DNA from: CAYZYO01 sp964482585 | Lineage (GTDB): Bacteria; Bacillota; Syntrophomonadia; Syntrophomonadales; Syntrophomonadaceae | Length of the DNA stretch: 26,650 nucleotides | Direction: 5' to 3' | NCBI GenBank assembly: GCA_964482585.1 | Contig: CAYZYO010000015.1 | Coordinates: 1 to 26,650, forward strand | Part shown: positions 1 through 7,869 of the stretch, one piece after another | Layout: every line of letters begins with the position of its first letter | Position numbering within the stretch: position 1 is the stretch's first letter | Program-made: the position numbers and the translations under genes | Notes under the pieces: generated by a model | Told to the model about the DNA's origin: nothing | Databases searched by the model: none | The model's input: the letters and a program-made list of their open reading frames with translations, nothing else

Positions 1-208
1 CGGTGGTCGCCGTATCATTACTTTGGGATTCTGGCGCTTTTCCAGGTTGTTCTTTGGCAATCTGGTTTTTTACCCAGGATGCCTGGGTATCTTCCATAGT
101 ACTCATATGATTTTTAACATTTAAACCTAAATTAAGCAAGATATTAACCATTTCCTTACTGGAAAATCCCATTTCCTTTGCCAGTTCATGTACTCTTATT
201 TTGGCCAT
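1..208 (-). CDS. infB: Translation initiation factor IF-2, N-terminal fragment
   Basis: Only the first 69 codons are in the window; the gene runs off the left edge. The ATG at 208 opens with MAKIRVHELAKEMGFSSKEM, the classic IF2_N helical domain that precedes the variable linker of bacterial IF-2. The visible part then becomes rich in Q, E, S, P and T, as expected for the linker. The GTPase domains are not visible. The full protein places initiator fMet-tRNA on the 30S subunit and promotes 50S joining. A GGGGTGG ribosome-binding site precedes the ATG. The start overlaps the end of ylxQ by 13 bases, which suggests translational coupling. It is the last gene seen of the rimP-nusA-rnpM-ylxQ-infB cluster. 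Confidence 0.93.
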   Translation of the reverse strand, partial: MAKIRVHELAKEMGFSSKEMVNILLNLGLNVKNHMSTMEDTQASWVKNQIAKEQPGKAPESQSNDTATT

Positions 209-540
209 TCAACCACCCCCGTACTTTTTACCTCTGCACCCATCGTTTTAACTAGATTCATTATAGCTTTAGCTAAATTCCGGTCATTAACCGCTACTGC
301 CACCCGGTAAGCTTTCCCTACACTGGTTCCAAGCTCGTATTTATTACCCAGCATAATCCATGGTATTTTTTGCTTGGTGCAGCTAGAAGTTAATGCTTCT
401 TTAGTTTTCTCTGATATGTCATTACTCATTATCAGCAGATAGGCTTTTTTCCTTAACAAACTGGTTTTTGCTGCTAATGAGCCTGATGAAGCCTTCCCTG
501 CCTTTTGGGCAAAACCTATCATGTTAAATATTCTTTTCAC
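196..540 (-). CDS. ylxQ: L7Ae-family RNA-binding protein YlxQ
   Basis: A small protein of the L7Ae/L30e/S12e/Gadd45 family. Members bind kink-turn or similar RNAs, but the cellular role of YlxQ is not settled. Visible signatures are GFAQKAGKASSG near the N-terminus, the central SNDISEKTKEAL segment and GTSVGKAYRVAVAV near the C-terminus, in the order typical of YlxQ. I favour a GTG start at 540 (114 aa): AAGGTG lies 9 bases upstream and the distance to the GFAQKAGK motif fits the family. The frame is open further up, with a TTG at 570 that would overlap rnpM by 11 bases, so the start is uncertain. The 3' end overlaps infB. Confidence 0.85.
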   Translation of the reverse strand: MKRIFNMIGFAQKAGKASSGSLAAKTSLLRKKAYLLIMSNDISEKTKEALTSSCTKQKIPWIMLGNKYELGTSVGKAYRVAVAVNDRNLAKAIMNLVKTMGAEVKSTGVVEWPK

Positions 541-559
541 TCTATCACACACCTTAAAA

Positions 560-835
560 CTATGGAGCAATATTTAAAATCTCTTTTTCTATCTCATCCA
601 GTATCTCTACTGGTATTTCTTTCTCAAGTGCCTTCTGTAGCCTCTTAGCTTTGACTGCCCTTTTAAAACACTCTTGATCCGGGCAGATGTATGCACCCCT
701 TCCAGACCTTTTTCCTGTTACGTCTACTTCAATATTGCCTTCAGGGGTTCTAACTATTCTAATGAGCTCCCTCTTACTTTTCATTTCTCTGCATCCCACG
801 CACATTCGCTGTGGAGTTTTACGAACCCTAGCCAT
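560..835 (-). CDS. rnpM: YlxR / RnpM, RNase P modulator family protein
   Basis: A 91-residue basic protein with the YlxR-family signatures: RMCVGCREMKSKRELIRIVR at the N-terminus and GRGAYICPDQECF in the middle, which carry the conserved cysteines and the basic RNA-binding surface. YlxR of Bacillus subtilis has been described as binding the RNase P RNA and modulating RNase P activity, hence the name RnpM; this function is transferred from the family. A strong GGAGGAGG site lies 5-6 bases before the ATG. It sits in the conserved nusA-ylxR-ylxQ-infB order, 286 bases after nusA, which is an unusually long gap for this cluster. Confidence 0.9.
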   Translation of the reverse strand: MARVRKTPQRMCVGCREMKSKRELIRIVRTPEGNIEVDVTGKRSGRGAYICPDQECFKRAVKAKRLQKALEKEIPVEILDEIEKEILNIAP

Positions 836-1083
836 TTTTCCTCCTCCAAAATAAAAATTTTGAAAAATTTAAGCCCTAAAACGTCTGATTCCTGCCCAAA
901 AAAAACGTTTGCCACTAATTAATAAGTTCCAGGAAACCCAATAGTTAAATAACTAACAGTAAATAGTATACCTAGATTTTTTATACTATTTGAATACTCC
1001 CCAGACTTAGTCTATTAATCGTCTTTCATAAACCCTGCGAAATCTATGTCTTTTATAATTAATCTAACCTTTCCTCAAAAGAC

Positions 1084-1127
1084 ATCTGCGCGGATGTGGT
1101 GCATTCTGTATCCATCTGTGCTTAATC
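1084..1127. repeat. Degenerate ATCTGTG-type dispersed repeat in nusA-rnpM spacer
   Basis: The plus strand reads ATCTGCGCGGATG, then CATTCTGTATCCATCTGTG, then CTTAATC. This is a decayed version of the ATCCGCGTGAATCTGTG / TTCATCTGTGGTTAATTA repeat that is intact at 12461-12496. Its last bases overlap the nusA stop codon at 1122-1124. The rest of the 836-1121 spacer is A+T-rich and shows no ORF or convincing hairpin. The relationship is by eye and the copy is degraded. Confidence 0.5.
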
Positions 1128-2270
1128 TTCACTAATTATTCCTACTGTTTCATCAGCATCTTCTTCAATATCATTATCTGACAGTTCCTCTTGGAGTAGT
1201 ACTTCCAAACCCTCTTCATTATATTCTTCATATTCTTCAGTATACTGGCTTTCACTCTTGATATCTATTTTCCAACCCACAAGCCTTGCAGCCAGGCGAG
1301 CATTTTGCCCTTCCTTCCCAATAGCTAGTGAAAGTTGATAGTCAGGTACAATTACCCTGGCCACTTTTTCCTCTTCGTAAACATGAACTGCTAGAACTTT
1401 TGAAGGACTTAAGGCATTGGCAATAAACCGTTCCGGTTCCCTATCGTACTTTATTATATCTATCTTCTCTCCGCCCAGTTCAGAAACAATATTTTGTACT
1501 CTAAACCCTCGCGGTCCTACACAAGCTCCAACCGCATCTACCTTGTCATCAAGAGAATATACCGATATTTTAGACCTGGCTCCAGCCTCCCGGGATATAG
1601 ATTTTATCTCTACTATCCCATCATAAATTTCTGGAACCTCCAATTCAAAAAGCCTGCGTAAAAAGAATGGATGGGATCTGGATACGAAAATATTAGGCCC
1701 TTTGGACGTATTCTTCACCTCATAAATATAAGCCTTTATTCTCTGCCCGGGTTCATACTTTTCGCCCTTTATCTGGTCTGAATGAAGCATTATTCCATCA
1801 GTTCTTCCCAGACCAATATAAATGGTATTATTTTCCATTCTATCAATAGTTCCAGTTACTATTTCGCCTTCTCGTTCCAGAAATTCTTCATATATTAAAC
1901 TTCGTTCCGCTTCTCTAACCTTTTGGATAATGACCTGTTTAGCTGTTTGAGCAGCAATCCTTCCAAAATTTGAAGGAGTTGCCTCAACATAAACCACATC
2001 TTCCAGGTTGCAATTTGGATATAATTTCTTAGCCGCTTCAAATGATATTTCCAAGCGATCATCATCTACTTCTTCGACTACTTTTTTCTGGGAAAAAACC
2101 TTCACATCACCTGAATACTCACTAAATTCTACACTAACATTTTGGGCAATACCAAAATTCTTCTTATATGCGGTATTTAATGCAGCCTTTATTGCTTCAA
2201 TAAGTGCTGCTTTGGGGATTCCTCGCTCTTTCTCTATATCATTCAATGCCTGTATTAATTCAATAGACAT
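1122..2270 (-). CDS. nusA: Transcription termination/antitermination factor NusA
   Basis: NusA binds RNA polymerase and nascent RNA and controls pausing, termination and antitermination. The 382 residues show the expected order: an N-terminal RNAP-binding domain (about 1-130, starting MSIELIQALNDIEKERGIPK), an S1 domain (EGEIVTGTIDRMENNTIYIG and following), KH1 with VGPRGFRVQNI and KH2 with IGKEGQNARLAARLVGW. An acidic tail (about 345-382) rich in E and D follows. It lacks the two C-terminal AR repeats of the Escherichia coli protein, which is normal for Firmicutes (about 370 aa). AGGAGG precedes the ATG, and the gene begins 14 bases after the rimP stop, so the two are co-transcribed. Its stop lies in a degenerate dispersed repeat. 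Confidence 0.96.
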   Translation of the reverse strand: MSIELIQALNDIEKERGIPKAALIEAIKAALNTAYKKNFGIAQNVSVEFSEYSGDVKVFSQKKVVEEVDDDRLEISFEAAKKLYPNCNLEDVVYVEATPSNFGRIAAQTAKQVIIQKVREAERSLIYEEFLEREGEIVTGTIDRMENNTIYIGLGRTDGIMLHSDQIKGEKYEPGQRIKAYIYEVKNTSKGPNIFVSRSHPFFLRRLFELEVPEIYDGIVEIKSISREAGARSKISVYSLDDKVDAVGACVGPRGFRVQNIVSELGGEKIDIIKYDREPERFIANALSPSKVLAVHVYEEEKVARVIVPDYQLSLAIGKEGQNARLAARLVGWKIDIKSESQYTEEYEEYNEEGLEVLLQEELSDNDIEEDADETVGIISED

Positions 2271-2284
2271 TGTTCGTCCTCCTC

Positions 2285-2737
2285 TTATAATTCTGGATCC
2301 AACTTGACAACGGTTATCATACTCCGTGGTATAATCATGGTGTCATTATCTAATTCAACTATAATACTATGGATATTAAAATCCTTCAAGATACCTAGTA
2401 TTTTACGAGGCCCAGCATAAGCTTTCAGTGTTTTAATTTTTATTTTATGGCCTATAAATCTTTTAAAATCCTTATCCCTTTTCAATACTCGGTCAAGCCC
2501 CGGTGAAGAGACTTCCAAATGATCATAATATATATTCTTCCCATCTATAATATCTTTTACTAAACGGGTAGCATCTGAGCAAAGTTCAAGGCTTACTCCA
2601 TCTTCACTATCAATAAAAATTCTTAGTACCTGTTCTTTATTCTTCTTATGGTACTGAATATCAACTAGTTCAATATTACTGCTGCTCAATCGTTCTTCAA
2701 TAGGTTTTTCTATCTCTTGAATTATTGCTTTTGAAAT
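2285..2737 (-). CDS. rimP: Ribosome maturation factor RimP with probable AUU start
   Basis: RimP assists 30S subunit maturation. The body shows family signatures: IELVDIQYHKK, LRIFIDSEDGVSLE, HLEVSSPGLDRVLK and the C-terminal SH3-like domain. With conventional starts the first candidate is a TTG at 2689, but that would remove the first helix of the family fold. The same frame continues upstream and encodes SKAIIQEIEKPIEERL, which matches the usual RimP N-terminus, until a TAA at 2750-2752. Within that open stretch there is no ATG, GTG or TTG before 2689. An ATT at 2737-2735 follows AGGAGG by exactly 7 bases. Starting there gives 150 aa, the normal family length. I therefore infer a rare AUU start. 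The gene leads the nusA-infB cluster. Confidence 0.85.
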   Translation of the reverse strand: MSKAIIQEIEKPIEERLSSSNIELVDIQYHKKNKEQVLRIFIDSEDGVSLELCSDATRLVKDIIDGKNIYYDHLEVSSPGLDRVLKRDKDFKRFIGHKIKIKTLKAYAGPRKILGILKDFNIHSIIVELDNDTMIIPRSMITVVKLDPEL

Positions 2738-2775
2738 AACACCACCTCCTTAAATATTATATATTACAATAGAAA

Positions 2776-2795
2776 AAGTGGGCGCATACCCACTT
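2776..2795 (-). terminator. Intrinsic terminator hairpin between polC and rimP
   Basis: On the minus strand AAGTGGG-TATGCG-CCCACTT forms a 7-bp stem with a 6-base loop, followed by TTTCTATT. It lies only about 25 bases upstream of the rimP Shine-Dalgarno sequence. It may terminate polC transcription or act as an attenuator in a rimP leader, because a promoter candidate lies upstream of it and almost no room remains downstream. Confidence 0.6.
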
Positions 2796-2849
2796 GTGGT
2801 CAGCAATATTAGTAACATCAGTAAGAGTATATCACAACGGTATACTCAA

Positions 2850-2878
2850 ATACAAGCAAAACCCACAAAAATAGTCAA
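2850..2878 (-). promoter_or_regulatory. Candidate promoter for rimP-nusA-infB
   Basis: Minus strand: TTGACT (2878-2873), a 17-base spacer, then TTGTAT (2855-2850). The -35 is good and the -10 is weak. An alternative -10, TATACT, lies further downstream in an imperfect palindrome. Either would place the 2776-2795 hairpin inside the transcript leader. Moderate to low confidence. Confidence 0.35.
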
Positions 2879-2996
2879 CAGGACACGTTAGACAACAATG
2901 AACAGTTTATAAAAAAACTACCGCTTTTTTTAATAATAATTAATTAATCACAAATACCAGGAAATTAGCACTCTCTATCTTCCACTTTCCAACTTT

Positions 2997-5900
2997 CTAC
3001 CCAAAAAGGCTTAACTGGGAGCTCTCGGGTAAATCCTTAAAACATCCATTACTTCTTAAAACATCCATTGCCGTTTTATTTAAATGGGTTCGTTTTTGAA
3101 AATCTTCAATAGAAAGATATTCCCCTCCAGCCTGGGAATCTTCAATACCCCTGGCAGCAGTCACCCCAACATTAGGCAGTGCTAAAAATGGCAGTAAAAG
3201 GCCATCTTCATAGATCACGAATTTCTGTGCACGGGATTTATAAATATCAACCGGGTAGAATTTAATCCCTCTGGCACATGCCTCCATAACTACTTCCAGT
3301 ACCGGCAAAAGCTTCCTCTCTTTTTGAGGAGTAGAATTACCCATCTTATTTATTTCCTTAATCCTGGTCTTAACAGCATCATAGCCCTTAAGTATCGTTT
3401 CCGAATCCAAGTCCTCAGCCCGGATACTGAAAAAACTGGCATAGAACTGCAGCGGATAATAAACTTTAAAATAGGCTATACGAAATGCCATAGTAACATA
3501 AGCAACTGCATGAGCCTTGGGAAACATATATTCAATCTTATTACAGGAATCAATGTACCACAGCGGCACATTACATCCTTTCATAATATCGATTTCGTCA
3601 CGGTTTAAGCCTCTGCCCTTACGTACCTGCTCCATTATCTTAAAAGCCTGCTGCTTATCAATTCCCTTTTGAATTAAATAGGTCATAATATCATCTCGGC
3701 TACATATTACATCTCCTAAAGCGGCAATATCATCCTTAATTAAATCCCGGGCATTATTAATCCATACATTGGTCCCGTGTGACAATCCACTTATTCTAAC
3801 AAGTTCTGAAAAAGTCTTCGGCCGGGTAACCTCTAACATCTGGCGGACAAAACGGGTACCTAATTCTGGTATTCCATAAGTTCCAACAGTAGAATCAATA
3901 TCCTCTGGAGTTACTCCTAAGGGCTCAACCCCGGAAAATATCTTCATAGTCTCTTTTTCGCTTAAACTTATACTCGAAGCATTAATCCCGGTAAGATCTT
4001 CTAACTCCTTGATTACAGTGGGATCATCATGCCCCAGTATATCAAGTTTTACCAGTTGATCTCCAATAGCATGATATTCAAAATGGGTAGTGATAATTCC
4101 TGATTCTTTATTATCTGCAGGATGCTGCAGGGGAGTAAATTCTAAAATATCCCGGTCTGCGGGAACAACAATCAGTCCTCCCGGATGCTGTCCGGTTGTC
4201 CTTCTTACCCCGGTAATCCCTTTTACCAGCCGGTTAACCTCTGAATTCTTAACTGTTATCTGCATGCTATCCACATAATTCTTTACAAATCCATAGGCTG
4301 TCTTATCTGCAATTGTTGATATAGTCCCAGCTCTAAACACATTCTCCCGGCCAAAAAGTCTTTCAACATATTGATGGGCCGAGCTCTGGTAATCTCCGGA
4401 AAAATTCAGATCAATATCCGGTACCTTATCACCTTCAAAACCTAAAAAGGTTTCAAAAGGTATATCAAAGCCATCCTTATCCATAATTTTACCGCAAACC
4501 GGGCAGTTCTTATCTTCGAGATCAGCCCCACAGCCAGCAGACCCATCAAGCACAAATTCACTATATGAACACCCGGCGCATAAATAGTGAGGTTTTAAAG
4601 GGTTTACTTCCGTTATACCGGTAAAAAAAGCCACCAGAGAAGATCCCACAGAACCCCGGGACCCTACTAAATACCCATCATCATTGGACTTCTTTACCAG
4701 CTTATGGGCTATAAGGTAGAGAACACTAAACCCATGCCGGGTAATAGAATCCAGCTCATGGACAACCCTTCCTTCAACTAGATCTGGGAGATCATTCCCA
4801 TAAAGTCTATGGGCCTTTTCCCAGGTAAGTCTGGTTATTTCTTCTTCTGCTGTATCAATCTTGGGTGGATAAAACCCGTCTGGTACCGGTTTAACATCCT
4901 CAATCATTTCATTTATCACCATAGGATTATCCACAACAACCATCTTAGCATCCTTATCCCCCAGGTAGGCAAACTCCTCCAGCATTTCGGTTGTAGTCTT
5001 AAAATACAAAGGAGCCTGGGCCTCGGCATCTTCATACCCCTGCCCGGACTGGATAATCCTTCTAAATATCTCATGATGCGGATCTAAAAAATGGACATCT
5101 CCAGTTGCTACAACTGGTTTTTTCAACTTCTTCCCCAGTTCTAAAATAGACTGATTTATCTGCTTTAAATGATCTTTATTTTTAACTCTGCCATCCCTTA
5201 TAAGAAATTCATTATTCTGCAGCGGCTGTATCTCCAAATAATCATAGAATGAAGCAATACTTTCCACGGCTTTTTCATCTGCACCACCAATAACCGCTTG
5301 GTAAAGCTCCCCGGCTTCACAGGCACTGCCTAAAAGCAGCCCTTCACGGTATTTTCTCAGTTCTTCTCTAGGGATCTTGGGACGCCGGTAGAAATGATCA
5401 ATATAAGAAATACTAATTAAATGATACATATTTTTTAAGCCGGTCAGATTCCTGGCTAAAAGCACAATATGATATGGACGCTGTTTTTTATCCTCTTGAA
5501 CCATATATGCCTCTACACCATAGATAACCTTAATATTATATTTACCGGCAGCATGGTAAGCATCTGGAAATGCTTGCACACTTCCATGATCGGTAATTGC
5601 TACTGCCGGATGTTTCCATTCAGCTGCTCTTTTTACTAATTCATCTATTTCGCAAAGTCCATCCATGGCGCTCATTTTAGTATGGGCATGCAGCTCTATC
5701 CTCTTCTCCTCAGAAGAATCTACTCTACCTATCTTTTCTACAACATAATAGGAATCTAATGACAATACTACTTCTTTAGCATAATCATCATAATGAACCC
5801 TTCCCCGCACCCTTATACAATCACTGATATTAACCGGATCTTCATCAAGCCTATCCAGAAAAGTCTTAATAATAATGGTGTCAGTATAATCAGTAAGACA

Positions 5901-6629
5901 ATAACTAGCTGCATATCGTCCGCCTCTTATACTATTAATATCTTTCTTCCAGACCTCTCCCTCGACAACTACCCCTTTGGAGCCCTCTTCAAGATCGCAT
6001 ATCCTAGTAATTTTAGCATTGAGCAGTTTCCTGTCCTTCTTCTCTTTCCTATCAGGTCTTCGCCTGCTGTTACTCGTATTTTCTTCAACTGCCATTACTT
6101 CGATTTCCCGGTGTTCAATAAAATTGTTTATAGCGACCGGAGTAGAAGTCTTCTTCTTAGATAAAGCCCTTACCAAAATACGTAAAGAATATTCCCGGGT
6201 AAACCACATTGATAATTCATTACATACCTCTTTTTCAATAATTAATTTATATACAGTATCATTTCCTGCAATTAAATCTAACCGGTCATTACCTACCTGC
6301 CATTCAACAGAATTAATTGCCATATTATCAGAAACCAAACAGGATGATAAATCATTCCAGCGCTCCTTGACAATCCGTTCAATAGTCGGCTTAAAATCCT
6401 TCAACTGCAGATTAATCTGGACTCTATCCAAAAATTCCAATTCCCGGCAAATAGTATCTGAAGTATTAAGTACTACTTTAGACAGAAGCGGCTCCTCAAT
6501 TAAAATGTACAGAATCCATAATCTTCGCTGCCGGTATATTTCAATCTTCTCGACAACTGCACCTTTCCAATAACCAGCCGTTTGCTTATCCAAAAAACAA
6601 CTTACAAAAGAATAAAAATCAACGGCCAT
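2997..6629 (-). CDS. polC: DNA polymerase III alpha subunit, PolC type, lacking the exonuclease domain
   Basis: Replicative polymerase of Firmicutes. In order: N-terminal PolC domain (about 1-200), OB fold (about 205-300, VVVEGEVWKKD), PHP domain beginning ELHAHTKMSAMDG (about 312) with AITDHGS at 344-350, palm with PDIDLNFSG (Asp738 and Asp740) and KLDILGHDD (Asp863), a Cys-rich zinc segment (about 684-712), fingers with YIDSCNKIEYMFPKAHAVAY, and a C-terminal clamp-binding QLSLFG. Typical PolC is about 1430 aa and carries a DEDD 3'-5' exonuclease inserted in PHP. Here YGVEAYMVQEDKK (about 370-382) joins directly to QRPYHIVLLARN, so the roughly 190-residue exonuclease is absent. The reading frame is continuous, with no sign of a pseudogene. 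GGAGGG lies 8 bases before the ATG. Confidence 0.95.
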   Translation of the reverse strand: MAVDFYSFVSCFLDKQTAGYWKGAVVEKIEIYRQRRLWILYILIEEPLLSKVVLNTSDTICRELEFLDRVQINLQLKDFKPTIERIVKERWNDLSSCLVSDNMAINSVEWQVGNDRLDLIAGNDTVYKLIIEKEVCNELSMWFTREYSLRILVRALSKKKTSTPVAINNFIEHREIEVMAVEENTSNSRRRPDRKEKKDRKLLNAKITRICDLEEGSKGVVVEGEVWKKDINSIRGGRYAASYCLTDYTDTIIIKTFLDRLDEDPVNISDCIRVRGRVHYDDYAKEVVLSLDSYYVVEKIGRVDSSEEKRIELHAHTKMSAMDGLCEIDELVKRAAEWKHPAVAITDHGSVQAFPDAYHAAGKYNIKVIYGVEAYMVQEDKKQRPYHIVLLARNLTGLKNMYHLISISYIDHFYRRPKIPREELRKYREGLLLGSACEAGELYQAVIGGADEKAVESIASFYDYLEIQPLQNNEFLIRDGRVKNKDHLKQINQSILELGKKLKKPVVATGDVHFLDPHHEIFRRIIQSGQGYEDAEAQAPLYFKTTTEMLEEFAYLGDKDAKMVVVDNPMVINEMIEDVKPVPDGFYPPKIDTAEEEITRLTWEKAHRLYGNDLPDLVEGRVVHELDSITRHGFSVLYLIAHKLVKKSNDDGYLVGSRGSVGSSLVAFFTGITEVNPLKPHYLCAGCSYSEFVLDGSAGCGADLEDKNCPVCGKIMDKDGFDIPFETFLGFEGDKVPDIDLNFSGDYQSSAHQYVERLFGRENVFRAGTISTIADKTAYGFVKNYVDSMQITVKNSEVNRLVKGITGVRRTTGQHPGGLIVVPADRDILEFTPLQHPADNKESGIITTHFEYHAIGDQLVKLDILGHDDPTVIKELEDLTGINASSISLSEKETMKIFSGVEPLGVTPEDIDSTVGTYGIPELGTRFVRQMLEVTRPKTFSELVRISGLSHGTNVWINNARDLIKDDIAALGDVICSRDDIMTYLIQKGIDKQQAFKIMEQVRKGRGLNRDEIDIMKGCNVPLWYIDSCNKIEYMFPKAHAVAYVTMAFRIAYFKVYYPLQFYASFFSIRAEDLDSETILKGYDAVKTRIKEINKMGNSTPQKERKLLPVLEVVMEACARGIKFYPVDIYKSRAQKFVIYEDGLLLPFLALPNVGVTAARGIEDSQAGGEYLSIEDFQKRTHLNKTAMDVLRSNGCFKDLPESSQLSLFG

Positions 6630-6649
6630 AAATCAAGCCCTCCAAATGT

Positions 6650-6901
6650 TTAATAGAGAATAGTGAATAGTGAATAGTGAATAGTTTCTGACGAAAAAAG
6701 CTAACGCTTTTTTCTTTTTATTTTAATCGCTAAACTGGAACCCTACGGTCTTTTTAATTTAATTGTTAACTACTTTAACGATAGTTAAGCAATAGTTAGA
6801 CAACTGTTAAACTATTGTTCATCTGTGGTTAATCACATGTTATCAAAGGAAAACGCCAGTTTTCCTTCCTCATCTATTCTCTATTCACTATTCTCTATTA
6901 A
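6650..6901 (-). repeat. Structured intergenic element, family 1, copy 1 (mgtC-polC spacer)
   Basis: This element fills nearly the whole spacer. Its ends are a perfect inverted repeat (6650-6670 and 6881-6901) with core AATAGAGAATAGTGAATAG. Inside, on the plus strand, are the hairpin AAAAAAGC-TAAC-GCTTTTTT, the motif GGAACCCTACGGTC, the embedded ATCTGTGGTTAAT motif and the hairpin AGGAAAAC-GCCA-GTTTTCCT. It starts immediately after the mgtC stop codon. Positions 6682-6812 are identical to 7621-7751. No ORF is present. It resembles non-autonomous (MITE-like) elements such as ERIC in general design. Confidence 0.85.
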
Positions 6902-7567
6902 CTAATTAAGCCGGTCTATATCCCGCATTTCCTTCAATGCAGATAGTTCAGCTACCACATCTTCTACAGATAAATGTGAAGGAATATCTAATAGTAGTTC
7001 TACTTCCAGATTACTACCGGTTTCCTGCCGGGTTAACTGGATATTCTTAATCAAAACCCCCAGATCTCCTAGTATAGATCCTATCTGACCAACTGCACCA
7101 GGACGATCTTCCACTATTAATACCAGGCCCTTATACTCCCGCATGCCGGTAAAAAATGCCTCAAACTTGATAAAGTAGATCAAAACAAACAAAATAACAA
7201 CAGTTGTAGCAACAGCAGGGATATACAAACCTGCACCAACTGCAAGGCCAATACAAGCTACTACCCACAACCCGGCAGCTGTAGTCAAACCCCTGACCGT
7301 CGCTCCTTCTTTCATTATTGTGCCGGCACCCAGAAAACCGATACCACTTATAACCTGTGCTGCAATACGCCCTGGATCTGCATTTACCGTTTGATAAAAT
7401 TGCAAATAAATATCAATACTTACAATCATTGCCAGGGTAGAGCCTACACAAACCAGTGTATAAGTTCTCAAGCCGGCCGGGCGATTTAAACTCTCTCTCT
7501 CTAGTCCAATTAATCCCCCAAGTATAGCAGCTAATGCCAGCTTAAAGATCATTTCATAAATTGTCAT
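6902..7567 (-). CDS. MgtC/SapB family membrane protein
   Basis: The N-terminal part is a multi-helix membrane domain with MgtC/SapB signatures: GGLIGLERESLNRPAGLRTY and SGIGFLGAGTIMKEG followed by RGLTTAAGLWV. The soluble C-terminus (from about residue 150, GLVLIVEDRPGAVGQIGSIL) looks like an ACT-type domain, seen in longer MgtC homologues. In Salmonella MgtC supports growth at low magnesium and inhibits the F-type ATPase; the role here is unknown. The ATG at 7567 is chosen because GGGGTG lies 7 bases upstream. The gene is not a usual member of this operon and lies between two direct copies of the family-1 element, with its stop directly touching one of them. Confidence 0.88.
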   Translation of the reverse strand: MTIYEMIFKLALAAILGGLIGLERESLNRPAGLRTYTLVCVGSTLAMIVSIDIYLQFYQTVNADPGRIAAQVISGIGFLGAGTIMKEGATVRGLTTAAGLWVVACIGLAVGAGLYIPAVATTVVILFVLIYFIKFEAFFTGMREYKGLVLIVEDRPGAVGQIGSILGDLGVLIKNIQLTRQETGSNLEVELLLDIPSHLSVEDVVAELSALKEMRDIDRLN

Positions 7568-7595
7568 GAACCCACACCCCATGTTTTATAGTTAG

Positions 7596-7869
7596 TTAAT
7601 AGATAATAGTGAATAGAGAATAGTTTCTGACGAAAAAAGCTAACGCTTTTTTCTTTTTATTTTAATCGCTAAACTGGAACCCTACGGTCTTTTTAATTTA
7701 ATTGTTAACTACTTTAACGATAGTTAAGCAATAGTTAGACAACTGTTAAACAATGTATTTATCTGTGGTTAATCACATGTAATCAAAGGAAAACGGCAGT
7801 TTTCCTACCATATCTATTCTCTATTCTCTCTTCTCTCTTCTCTATTCTCTCTTCTCTCTTCTCTATTAA
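7596..7869 (-). repeat. Structured intergenic element, family 1, copy 2 (proS-mgtC spacer)
   Basis: Same architecture and orientation as the 6650-6901 copy, with a 131-bp identical core (7621-7751). The right terminus is expanded: eight 7-base units (TTCTCTA or TTCTCTC) run to about 7865. The proS reading frame passes through this expansion and stops inside it, so positions 7814-7869 are both repeat and proS 3' end. The second hairpin reads AGGAAAAC-GGCA-GTTTTCCT. Confidence 0.85.

Noticed and set aside
5977..6573. 198-codon open frame on the plus strand
   Set aside because: Lies fully antisense to the N-terminal part of polC, has no recognisable domain and no good ribosome-binding site.
2997..6629. 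polC as a frameshifted or deleted pseudogene because it is about 220 residues short
   Set aside because: Catalytic, zinc, PHP and clamp motifs are intact, the frame is continuous, and the missing part is exactly one domain.
6650..6901. Insertion sequence or transposase remnant in the repeat-filled spacers
   Set aside because: No coding capacity or transposase motif in any copy; at most a non-autonomous element.
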